Shown piece by piece: positions 8,962-18,171 of a stretch of 64,000 nucleotides of DNA (within the stretch, counting starts at the first letter, position 1; each line of letters opens with the position of its first letter). The stretch comes from Bacillota bacterium (lineage in GTDB: Bacteria > Bacillota > Clostridia > Peptostreptococcales > Acidaminobacteraceae): positions 1-64,000 of the forward strand of contig JAGXHV010000032.1 of the NCBI GenBank assembly GCA_024636005.1, given 5' to 3'. Position numbers and translations under genes: made by a program. A model generated the notes under the pieces. It worked only from the letters and a program-made list of their open reading frames with translations. It searched no databases and was not told where the DNA came from.

Positions 8962-9957
8962 TTAATGCTTGAGATCATATATGTTCAAAAGCAGCTTACC
9001 GATTGCTTTTAAATCTCGTTGTTGAGCAATAAGGTATCCGTTTTCTGTTAAATCTGGAACTATGCCTTCTAATATATTAACTATTTTTTCTTTAAAATCT
9101 TGGATAGTAATGCCTTTATGTACATTTACACCATCTGTCAGCCAGTTTGCATACACAGGAATATCTCTGACCAAAACAGGGATCTTAGAAGCAAGAGCCT
9201 CAAGTAATACAATGCCCTCTGTTTCCTCAAGTGTCAGGAAAAGGAACAAATCACTCCCTAGATATGCATCTCTCAGATCATTTCCGTTTACATAGCCAGG
9301 AAAATGAAGATTCGGTAGTGGATTTTCGATTACTTCCCTTACTGAATTTGGGACAAGATTTAAGTTTGTATATCCAAACCAGAAAAACTGATATTCTGGC
9401 ATTTGTTCTGCTATCCTTACAAAGTCCAAAATCCCTTTTCTTTCAATATAGTGTCCGACTGAAATGATTACTTTTTCTTGTTCCTTCAAATCGTATTGAT
9501 CACGGAATCTCTTGCGTGCATCAAAATTCCGTGCAAAATAATCAGTATCTACGCCATTGGAAAGACTGAAGATAGGTCTGTTTAATCTATAACTCTCTAA
9601 TAATACTTTTGAATACTCCGTAGGAGTAATAATAATATCAGCACTATTATAGCAATAAATTATCCATTTTTTAAAAAATGGTGCAAACAAATTTGAACCC
9701 CGAAAAGAATTTCTAAAATCTTCCATGGTAGAATGTGCGTAGTAAATGACCATTTTTCCTTTCTTTTTTGCCAATGTGCTCATGATTCGGGAATCCGGGA
9801 AAATAGTATTAAGGTGTACAATATCAAAATCATCTCTGAAATCCGTAGTATATGGAATGTTGAGTAGTTTTAATGTTTTTTCCTGATGGCGCACTGCTTG
9901 CCCGACACCGCTTTTATTCACTATCTTTAAAGATCCGGAATACAATAAAACTTTCAT
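8962..9957 (-). CDS. Glycosyltransferase, GT4/group 1 family
   Basis: SLSNGVDTDYFARN, VGHYIERKGILDFVRIAEQMPE, EETEGIVLLEALASKIPVLVRDIPVY. Confidence 0.85.
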   Translation of the reverse strand: MKVLLYSGSLKIVNKSGVGQAVRHQEKTLKLLNIPYTTDFRDDFDIVHLNTIFPDSRIMSTLAKKKGKMVIYYAHSTMEDFRNSFRGSNLFAPFFKKWIIYCYNSADIIITPTEYSKVLLESYRLNRPIFSLSNGVDTDYFARNFDARKRFRDQYDLKEQEKVIISVGHYIERKGILDFVRIAEQMPEYQFFWFGYTNLNLVPNSVREVIENPLPNLHFPGYVNGNDLRDAYLGSDLFLFLTLEETEGIVLLEALASKIPVLVRDIPVYANWLTDGVNVHKGITIQDFKEKIVNILEGIVPDLTENGYLIAQQRDLKAIGKLLLNIYDLKH

Positions 9958-10166
9958 TTAACATGCCATGCAAAATAAACACATTTAAATCTCATTATGC
10001 ATTTCCTCCTTTAAATTCGTTTGTTCTAAAACTATATACCAATAATCAGAGAGAATCAATCTGAAAGTTTCTAATTTTAGGAAGAGGAGTTGTTATCTTG
10101 ATTAATTATATGAACACTTCTTCCAAGGAGAACATTGTGATAAACTACTTGCAGGAGGATAAAACG

Positions 10167-10808
10167 ATGGAATATGAAGAAGAAAAGGGATTTCATCCCA
10201 TATACATATTAGCGGCGTTATATACTGTGTCAGTATATTTGTTTCCAGTCATATTTTTCAAGGTTAATGGTAATATTAATGATGAATATGGTCTATACAC
10301 ATGGCCATTATTGATCCCTCTTGTTTTTGGTTTAATCAACTTGGCTGTCGTTATCCTTGGGAAAAATTCTATCGGTAGAACTCGATTGCTAAATTGTGCA
10401 ATACTGATCAAATATACCCTGATTCCATTTTACATAATTGGTGGAATTTGTGTTGCTGTTGCCCTGTTGTTAATGTTTACACCAATAGTAATTATGGTAT
10501 TTGTAGGTCCAACAATAGCAGTGTTTTTTTCAGTGCTGGGTTGGCTTGCTATGGTTGGAACAGCACCTTATTCGGTGGCTTATATTGCTGAATCCAATAA
10601 ACAGGGAATCCATGGCAAGAACATATCCGTTATAGCTGGAGTATTTCAATTTATCTTTATGATAGATGTAATTTCATTAATGCTTTTGACCCTAAAAGAG
10701 AAAAAATGTGTAAAAATAACTGTAGCTTTGTTAATTGTGTTAAGTCTTGCTGTTTTGATATCGGGGATTTGGTTAACTGCATCTATTGTTGGAGTTTTAA
10801 TAAGTTGA
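10167..10808 (+). CDS. Multi-pass membrane protein of unknown function
   Basis: GCAGGAGG RBS before ATG 10167; multiple hydrophobic segments. Confidence 0.7.
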   Translation: MEYEEEKGFHPIYILAALYTVSVYLFPVIFFKVNGNINDEYGLYTWPLLIPLVFGLINLAVVILGKNSIGRTRLLNCAILIKYTLIPFYIIGGICVAVALLLMFTPIVIMVFVGPTIAVFFSVLGWLAMVGTAPYSVAYIAESNKQGIHGKNISVIAGVFQFIFMIDVISLMLLTLKEKKCVKITVALLIVLSLAVLISGIWLTASIVGVLIS

Positions 10809-10847
10809 AAAACACAATTAATGATAAATTTAAATAGAGGTGATTCC

Positions 10848-11303
10848 ATGTATGAAATAATTGCTATGGTTACCAAATATGTATTAATTTTCTTGATATA
10901 TTTGTTTATTATGAGAATCGCAAGACTAATTTATTTGGATATTAAAACGATGACAGTGTGGGAAGATTCCAAAGTCATAAATCCACATTTAAAACTGATG
11001 TCATCCATCGAGCAACCTGGTGTGAACACGATCACTGAAATTTACCCACTAAAAAATCTGATTACTAGAGTGGGGCGTTCACTGGAATGTGAAATAGTGA
11101 TTTCAGATCCTCACATCTCATCTCTGCATCTACAAATTGAAAAAACGCACCAAGAGTTTATAATCTCTGATTTAGGAAGTATCAATGGAACTTATATCAA
11201 TGATGTAAAACTTTTGAATCCTGTCCTATTAAAAGATGGCGATGAAATATTGCTAGGGATCACAAAATTTGTATTTTCTGAAGGCGGGAAACTGCATGGA
11301 TAA
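10848..11303 (+). CDS. FHA-domain protein with N-terminal TM segment
   Basis: VGRSLECEIVISDPHISSLHLQIE...DLGSINGTYIND is a canonical FHA core. Confidence 0.9.
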   Translation: MYEIIAMVTKYVLIFLIYLFIMRIARLIYLDIKTMTVWEDSKVINPHLKLMSSIEQPGVNTITEIYPLKNLITRVGRSLECEIVISDPHISSLHLQIEKTHQEFIISDLGSINGTYINDVKLLNPVLLKDGDEILLGITKFVFSEGGKLHG

Positions 11304-12582
11304 ATTTGTGAATCAAAAATCAAAAAAATCAAAGCCAATTGCTCCGATCCATTTGGTGGCTCTTATAGATCTTATCATATTTGCGCTACTCTCTATTAGA
11401 AGTGGCATTTTTGTACCGTTCATTTTGGCACTTGGAGCCACTAAGGCGGTGCTAACATATTTGACCACAATTATTCTTAGAAAATTTAGAATGGGCGATA
11501 CTTATATATCGCTTATTGTTGCTATGATTTTGAGTATTGGTCTTTCGATGCAACTTAGGTTATCTACAGAGATTGGTGTTAAACAATTCATATGGTTTCT
11601 AATTGGAATGTCCATATATATAGTGACATCTTCTATATACCACCTAGTGTATAAACACATTAGATCCATATGGTTTTTTTATGCTTTGATGATCTTTCTC
11701 TTTATTCTCACTCAAATTATTGGTACTAGTATAAACGGCGCAAAAAATTGGATTATACTGGGGAACTTTTCATTTCAGCCTTCTGAATTCATAAAAATCC
11801 TATTCGTATTTTTCATGGCTTCATTTGTATCAAATCCGGAGGCACTACGTTTAAAAATAGTTGATAAAATGTCACCGCCAAAATGGACTCTAATGGCCAT
11901 GGTTTTTATTGTGCTCGGTTTTTTTGTGCTCCAAAGAGAGTTTGGAACAGCACTTCTTATATTTATGGTCTATTTATCTATGCTTTATGTGTTTGAAAAA
12001 GCAATTATTTTTGTTGGGATCAATGCAATCGGTGCAGGCTTAGCGGCATTTGCAGCGATACAAATAATGCCACATTTACAAGTCAGAATGGATAGCTGGC
12101 TAAATCCATTTGCTGATATTGCGGGAAAAGGGTATCAAATAACGCAATCTCTCTTCGCAATAGGAAGTGGCAGTTTTTTTGGAACAGGTCTTGGACTGGG
12201 TTACCCTCATTTCATTCCAAATGTTGAAACAGACTTTATTTTCTCAGCCATTTGTGAAGAAATGGGCATATTTGGAGGTATTGCAATTATTGTCTTATTT
12301 ATGTTGCTCGTATACCGTGGTATTAAAATTTGTCTACGTCTTCGAGATCCATTTACAAAGTCACTTGCATTCGGCCTGACTATAACGATAGGGTTTCAAA
12401 CATTTTTAATCATCGGTGGTGTAACGAGATTAATCCCACTTACGGGTATAACGTTACCTTTTGTGAGTTACGGCGGTTCTTCTCTAGTCTCCAGTTTCTT
12501 AATAATTGGTCTCCTACAAGCACTTTCAGGATCTATTTTAAGAGAGGAGGTCTTTACTGTTGAAAAAAACGACAACGAATAG
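11296..12582 (+). CDS. FtsW/RodA/SpoVE-family peptidoglycan polymerase
   Basis: NWI..G.FSFQPSEFIKI, GYQITQSLFAIGSGSFFGTGLG, FVSYGGSSLVSSFLIIGLL; start overlaps the FHA stop. Confidence 0.92.
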   Translation: MDKFVNQKSKKSKPIAPIHLVALIDLIIFALLSIRSGIFVPFILALGATKAVLTYLTTIILRKFRMGDTYISLIVAMILSIGLSMQLRLSTEIGVKQFIWFLIGMSIYIVTSSIYHLVYKHIRSIWFFYALMIFLFILTQIIGTSINGAKNWIILGNFSFQPSEFIKILFVFFMASFVSNPEALRLKIVDKMSPPKWTLMAMVFIVLGFFVLQREFGTALLIFMVYLSMLYVFEKAIIFVGINAIGAGLAAFAAIQIMPHLQVRMDSWLNPFADIAGKGYQITQSLFAIGSGSFFGTGLGLGYPHFIPNVETDFIFSAICEEMGIFGGIAIIVLFMLLVYRGIKICLRLRDPFTKSLAFGLTITIGFQTFLIIGGVTRLIPLTGITLPFVSYGGSSLVSSFLIIGLLQALSGSILREEVFTVEKNDNE

Positions 12583-13996
12583 CAGGATTCTCCAAATTTT
12601 TATAGTGATCAACATACTGTTTTTAAGTTTGATAGTCTATATGAGTTATTTTGAATTATATGGAAAAGAGCCAATAATGGCAAATAGCTACAATAGACGT
12701 CTTAAGGCGAATGAAGATGGCATTATTAGAGGACAAATTTTTGATAGAAACGGTGAGGTTTTAGCTGAAACGAAAATAGTTGACGGGATCTCAAACCGAA
12801 GTTATCCATATAAGCGGCTTTATGCGCATATAATTGGATATAATTCAAATATATATGGAAAAACACTTCTAGAGGCCCAGTTTAATGATACTTTACTTGG
12901 AATAAACGCACTAGGTCTTATTGGGAATGCGATGAGCCTTGTGAAAGGAGAAGATAAGACAGGGAATAATCTTATTTTGACCATTGATCATTCTCTACAA
13001 TCCAAAGCGAGAGAACTTATAGGAGATAACCGTGGAGCTATAGTTGCTTTAAATCCCAAAACAGGTGAGATTCTAGCTATGGTAAGCACACCCGATTACA
13101 ATCCAAATGAGAGTTCCTTAAGAGAAAACTGGGCAGATATATCAACGGGTGAGAATAGCCCACTTCTACCAAGAGCAGTACTCGGTTTATATCCTCCAGG
13201 GTCAACTTTTAAAGTTGTAACAGCTGTTTCTGCAATTGAAGAAGGCCTAATTGACTTTATCGCTGAAGATACGGGTAGCGTCGTGATCGATGGTAAAACT
13301 TTTTCAAATGCAGGCAATAAAGCTTATGGCGAACTCAATATGACTTCCGCAATGGCCTATTCAAGCAATGTCTATTTTTCAAAATTATCAGAGGTACTAG
13401 ACTCAAAGGCCCTATTAAATACTGCCGAAAAAGCAGGATTGAATAAAAGTCTCAGCTTTGATCTACCAACGAAAAAAAGTAGTATTAACCGTGACATTAA
13501 TAGTAAAACTGAATTTGCGGCAACTGTCATTGGACAAGGGAAACTTCTTGTTACACCTCTTCAGATGGCACTCATATGTGCTGGTATTGCAAATGATGGT
13601 GTAATAATGAAACCCTATTTAGTAAAAAAAATATCTGATAAATATGACACGATTCTGACAACTACCCTATCAAAAAAGAGTGGTGTTTTAACAGATTCTG
13701 AGACAGCTGAGCTTGTAAAAGAAATGATGATTGAAGTCGTTAAAAATGGAACCGGTAAAAAAGCCTCCATTTCAGAAGTGGTCGTTGCCGGAAAAACTGG
13801 GACTGCTCAAAATGAAAAATCAAGTCAAGGTCAGGGAAATGATCACGCATGGTTTATCGGCTTTGCTCCAGCTTCAGACCCTGAAATTGCAATTGCTGTC
13901 ATCATTGAAAATCACGAAAAAGATGGCGGTCAATTAGCTGCGCCGATAGCTGGAAAAATAATGTCTGAATGGATCAATAAAAGCAAGAAACAATAA
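12560..13996 (+). CDS. Penicillin-binding protein 2 / transpeptidase (PbpA-like)
   Basis: TTG start; IFDRNGEVLAET; PGSTFKVVTAVSA (SxxK), SSN, GKTGTAQN (KTG) motifs. Confidence 0.93.
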   Translation: MKKTTTNSRILQIFIVINILFLSLIVYMSYFELYGKEPIMANSYNRRLKANEDGIIRGQIFDRNGEVLAETKIVDGISNRSYPYKRLYAHIIGYNSNIYGKTLLEAQFNDTLLGINALGLIGNAMSLVKGEDKTGNNLILTIDHSLQSKARELIGDNRGAIVALNPKTGEILAMVSTPDYNPNESSLRENWADISTGENSPLLPRAVLGLYPPGSTFKVVTAVSAIEEGLIDFIAEDTGSVVIDGKTFSNAGNKAYGELNMTSAMAYSSNVYFSKLSEVLDSKALLNTAEKAGLNKSLSFDLPTKKSSINRDINSKTEFAATVIGQGKLLVTPLQMALICAGIANDGVIMKPYLVKKISDKYDTILTTTLSKKSGVLTDSETAELVKEMMIEVVKNGTGKKASISEVVVAGKTGTAQNEKSSQGQGNDHAWFIGFAPASDPEIAIAVIIENHEKDGGQLAAPIAGKIMSEWINKSKKQ

Positions 13997-14034
13997 ACAC
14001 ATAGTAGGGCTTGAAAAGCCAAGAGGAGGCCATT

Positions 14035-15066
14035 ATGCTTTATTTCATGAACGATTACTCAGAGGGTGCACACGAGAAAGTACTGAATGCACTGATCAAA
14101 ACAAATATGGAACAACATGTGGGTTATAGTTTAGATGATATAACGAATGAAGCGACTACGCTAATAAAGAAGAGAATCAATAAACCGGATGCGGATGTAC
14201 ATTTGTTGATAACTGGCACACAGACAAATACAATAGCGATCGCTCATTTTTTACGACCATATGAAGCTGTAATCGCAACTGATCTTGGTCATATCTCGGT
14301 GCATGAAACCGGTGCAATCGAAGCAACGGGTCATAAAATAATCGAAATGGAATCGAAGGATGGTATACTCACTGCAGAAATGATTGATGCCGCAATTTTA
14401 AAGCATGCAGACGAGCATTGGGTATTGCCAAAATTGGTTTATATTTCAAATGCTACTGAAACTGGGACCATTTACACGAAATCGATGCTGGAAGAGATAA
14501 GAAAGGTATGTGACAAACACGGACTGTATCTTTATTTAGATGGTGCAAGACTTGCCAATGCACTTATGTGTTCGGATAACGATATGACGATCGAAGATGT
14601 AGCTTCTCTGACGGATGCTTTCTCGATTGGCGGTACAAAAAACGGCATTCTTTTTGGAGAAGCTCTAGTTGTCACTAACAACCGATTAAAAGAACACATG
14701 AGATATTCAATTAAGCAAAGAGGTGCTCTTCTTGCAAAAGGCAGATTGCTTGGGGTTCAGTTTAAAGCGTTGTTTGAAGATGATCTGTATTTTGAAATCG
14801 CAAAACACACCAATGAAATGGCAACTATTTTGAAAAACGGCATTTTAGAACTTGGTTATGAACTTGTGACCAATCCGTCAATAAACTTGATTTTCACGAT
14901 ACTTCCAAATAGTGTTCATAACAAACTTTCGAAACACTGTTATTATGAAGCGGAACATCCTTATGATGAAAATAATATGGAAGCTAGATTTGTTACTTCT
15001 TGGGCGACTCCAAAAGAAGATGTTTTGGAACTGCTTAGACTTTTGAAAGAGTTCAAGGCTAATTAA
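14035..15066 (+). CDS. Low-specificity L-threonine aldolase / beta-eliminating lyase family
   Basis: FMNDYSEGAHEKVL..., LYLDGARLANAL, FSIGGTKNG (PLP Lys), AGAGGAGG RBS before ATG 14035. Confidence 0.88.
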   Translation: MLYFMNDYSEGAHEKVLNALIKTNMEQHVGYSLDDITNEATTLIKKRINKPDADVHLLITGTQTNTIAIAHFLRPYEAVIATDLGHISVHETGAIEATGHKIIEMESKDGILTAEMIDAAILKHADEHWVLPKLVYISNATETGTIYTKSMLEEIRKVCDKHGLYLYLDGARLANALMCSDNDMTIEDVASLTDAFSIGGTKNGILFGEALVVTNNRLKEHMRYSIKQRGALLAKGRLLGVQFKALFEDDLYFEIAKHTNEMATILKNGILELGYELVTNPSINLIFTILPNSVHNKLSKHCYYEAEHPYDENNMEARFVTSWATPKEDVLELLRLLKEFKAN

Positions 15067-15108
15067 AAAAAATGATATGAGAGCAAATGCTTTCATATCA
15101 TTTTTTTG
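15066..15108. terminator. Bidirectional intrinsic terminator between convergent genes
   Basis: AAAAAAATGATATGA-GAGC-aaat-GCTT-TCATATCATTTTTTT. Confidence 0.85.
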
Positions 15109-15119
15109 GTTCAACAGTA

Positions 15120-16589
15120 TCATTTCATAAGTTCCAAATAATTATTTTTGGTGATGCTTTGACCATAGATCATGTAACCCGGTTCAATATTGAATCGGTA
15201 ATAAGACATCGTGAAATGAAGATGTGGACCAGTGGAGAAACCTGTTGATCCAACTTCTGCAATCAATTGTCCACGTTCTACCATTTCGCCTTCAGTAACG
15301 TGTAATTTGTCTAGATGAAAATAAACACTGAATAGTCCTTCTCCGTGATCTACAACAATGCTGTTGCCAGTCAAGACAAGTGGCATTGAAAGCATGACTT
15401 TTCCCGCGTTGGTTGAAAGCACTTCTGTATTTCTCGGTGTTGCGATATCGATACCAGCATGTCTGTAATTGGTAAGTGAACCGTTGACATATCGTGACTC
15501 ACCAAATTCAGTGGTAAGTCTGCCTTTAGTCGGTAATAGAAAAGGCTCTGTGTAATACTTTACTGGGGAAGAGACATCACGTGAAGGGTAGAAATACTTA
15601 TAATACTCGGTATAGGCGTCATCTGTTCTCGTACTGGATTCAACACTTGTATCGACTGTTAGATTTTGTACTCTGAATTTTCTTTGAACGACTTCAATTT
15701 CTCTTGTTGATGTAGCACCGGTTTCATTATTTGTGAATTTAAGGCTATAAACACCTGGTGAAGTGCTGTAGTTGGTTGGAATATATCCTTCCATAACACC
15801 ACCTGCATCATACCACTTGAAATCTGGATATAAGTCTTGATCAAGTGATATTTCGAAGGCATGATATACTGTGATCTTTAATAAATCACCCTGAGTGAGT
15901 GTTGTTTTTGAAAGTATGATATTCTCGGAAAGACTCGCATTTGTTATAATGCCCATTTTTGTAAGCAGTTTGTAGGATATTATGGCAGCCTCTGCCCTTG
16001 TGGCAGAACGTTTTGGAGCAAATGTTCCATCTGGATAACCTGATATGAAATCCAGTGCGACTGCAGCCATTGCTTTTTCAAAATAACCCGCTGTTACTGC
16101 ACTAAAATCACTCAGTCTTGAACTTGCTTCATTCAGAACAGAAGGATCAACAAAACCTCCCGATTTCAGGTATGCGTTCACAACAATACTTGCCATTTCT
16201 TCTCGGGAGATGCTTTTGTCAAATGCCTGAACGTCCATATTCCCGTATTCATTTGAAACGATAAGACCACTGCTGAGTGCAGTTTCGATATAGGGTTGTC
16301 CCCAGTACTCATCTTCTGATCGACTTCTTAGATCAAGCCCTTGTGAATTGACAATAATAGCAATAAACTCAATTCTTTTGATAGTGCTATTAGGTTTGAA
16401 AGAACCGTCCGGATAACCAGAAACAGCATTGTAAGTTGCAACCTTTTCTATATAAGATTTTGCCCAGTGGTTCTCGATATCACTAAAATTTGTAGCAAAA
16501 GAAGGTGCTGAGACGGTTGCTGTGGAAACAACAATTACCACAATTGCCAGAATTAAATTGAATATTCGTTTTCTATATTTATATGCCAT
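15120..16589 (-). CDS. Secreted SLH-domain protein with C-terminal M23 peptidase domain
   Basis: SLH repeats (FSDIENHWAKSYIEKVATYNAVSGYPDGSFKPN..., DFISGYPDGTFAPKRSATRAEAA); M23 motifs YRHAGIDIATP and GPHLHFTMSYY. Confidence 0.9.
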   Translation of the reverse strand: MAYKYRKRIFNLILAIVVIVVSTATVSAPSFATNFSDIENHWAKSYIEKVATYNAVSGYPDGSFKPNSTIKRIEFIAIIVNSQGLDLRSRSEDEYWGQPYIETALSSGLIVSNEYGNMDVQAFDKSISREEMASIVVNAYLKSGGFVDPSVLNEASSRLSDFSAVTAGYFEKAMAAVALDFISGYPDGTFAPKRSATRAEAAIISYKLLTKMGIITNASLSENIILSKTTLTQGDLLKITVYHAFEISLDQDLYPDFKWYDAGGVMEGYIPTNYSTSPGVYSLKFTNNETGATSTREIEVVQRKFRVQNLTVDTSVESSTRTDDAYTEYYKYFYPSRDVSSPVKYYTEPFLLPTKGRLTTEFGESRYVNGSLTNYRHAGIDIATPRNTEVLSTNAGKVMLSMPLVLTGNSIVVDHGEGLFSVYFHLDKLHVTEGEMVERGQLIAEVGSTGFSTGPHLHFTMSYYRFNIEPGYMIYGQSITKNNYLELMK

Positions 16590-16835
16590 TTGCCCAACTC
16601 CTCTTCAAATAGATTCACACTAGACTTTTAGTCGTGGATTATTGTCATTATATCCTATCTGTATTACAGTTGTATTACATTATATAATGAGATAATGCAA
16701 TTGACTAGACGCTACTCATGTAAAGAAAGTTCTATTTTAAAGAAGTTATGTTATAATAATAACAAATAAATGTTGTAAGGCGCTTCCCGTGGGTAAAATT
16801 GGAATATATGTTAACGTACTTTAAATATTAGGGAG

Positions 16836-18146
16836 ATGAAAATTTTGATTAATAAAATAATATTTCTACTTGTATTAATAGCGGTAAACGCTTTCTTTGC
16901 CGCATCAGAAATTGCACTGATATCATTAAATGACAACAAGATGAAGCTCATGGCTGAAGATGGTGATAAAAAAGCATTGCAATTAATGAAGTTGTTAGGC
17001 GAACCAGGTAGATTCCTGGCGACAATTCAAATTGGAATAACATTGGCGGGTTTTTTAGCGAGTGCATTTGCAGCCGAATCTTTTGCTGATCCTATTGTAG
17101 CTAGTCTTATGGGACTCAATCTCCCTTTTTCAGAATCTTTGTTAAGAGTAACAACAGTTGTAGTGATCACAATAATTTTGGCCTACTTTACACTTGTTCT
17201 TGGTGAGCTGGTGCCCAAACGTGTCGCAATGAAAAAATCGGAAGGTATTGCTTTTTTTGTTGTGACGCCACTGACCATATTATCAAAAGTGACTAATCCA
17301 TTTGTCAAGTTCTTAACCGTTTCGACCAATTTTTTCGTGAGATTGTTTGGGATAGACCCTAATTCAACCGATGAAGCAGTGACAGAAGAGGAAATAAGAA
17401 TGATGGTGGATGTGGGTCAAGAAAAGGGAACAATAAATGAGCGAGAGAAAATAATGATTAACAATATATTTGAGTTCAATGATAAAATGGCTGGGGATGT
17501 TATGACTCATAGAATGGAACTCGTAGGAATACCATATAATATTGAATGGAAAACACTTCTAGATTTCATAAAAGATGGGCGTTACTCTAGGTATCCAATT
17601 TATGATGAAAGCATTGATAACATCATAGGAATATTACATGTTAAAGATCTACTCAAATTAATTTCTGAGGACAAAGTAGATGAGTTCAGACTGGGTTCAT
17701 TGATCAGAAAACCGATATATGTGCCTAGGAAGGAAAAAATCGATAAATTATTCCTGGATTTACAAGTAGCCAAAACTCATATTGCAGTTGTACTGGATGA
17801 ATATGGTGGAACTGCAGGGATTGTGACATTAGAAGATCTTGTTGAGGAAATCGTAGGTAATATATTTGATGAGTACGATAAAGATGAGGATAAAGAAATC
17901 AAAAAAATTGATGAGGCGACCTATGAGGCAAGTGGAATGATTAGTCTCTATGAATTAGAAGGACATCTTGACGCTGAATTACCAGTTCATGAGTATGACA
18001 CACTAAACGGTTTTTTAGTCAGCTTGTTTGGATCAATTCCTCCAAAAGACAAAACAAGTGAAGTGGAGTTCAAAGGTTTACATTTTCAAGTGATAGAAGT
18101 GACAAATAAACGTATTGTAAAAGTGATCATTAAGGTCCGTGAGTGA
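16836..18146 (+). CDS. HlyC/CorC (CNNM) family transporter: DUF21 + CBS pair + CorC_HlyC domain
   Basis: N-terminal DUF21 membrane domain; CBS region (VMTHRMELVGI..., YSRYPIYDESIDNIIGILHVKDLL); VLDEYGGTAGIVTLEDLVEEIVG. Confidence 0.92.
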   Translation: MKILINKIIFLLVLIAVNAFFAASEIALISLNDNKMKLMAEDGDKKALQLMKLLGEPGRFLATIQIGITLAGFLASAFAAESFADPIVASLMGLNLPFSESLLRVTTVVVITIILAYFTLVLGELVPKRVAMKKSEGIAFFVVTPLTILSKVTNPFVKFLTVSTNFFVRLFGIDPNSTDEAVTEEEIRMMVDVGQEKGTINEREKIMINNIFEFNDKMAGDVMTHRMELVGIPYNIEWKTLLDFIKDGRYSRYPIYDESIDNIIGILHVKDLLKLISEDKVDEFRLGSLIRKPIYVPRKEKIDKLFLDLQVAKTHIAVVLDEYGGTAGIVTLEDLVEEIVGNIFDEYDKDEDKEIKKIDEATYEASGMISLYELEGHLDAELPVHEYDTLNGFLVSLFGSIPPKDKTSEVEFKGLHFQVIEVTNKRIVKVIIKVRE

Positions 18147-18171
18147 ATCATGATGATGGGGGAGACAATAA

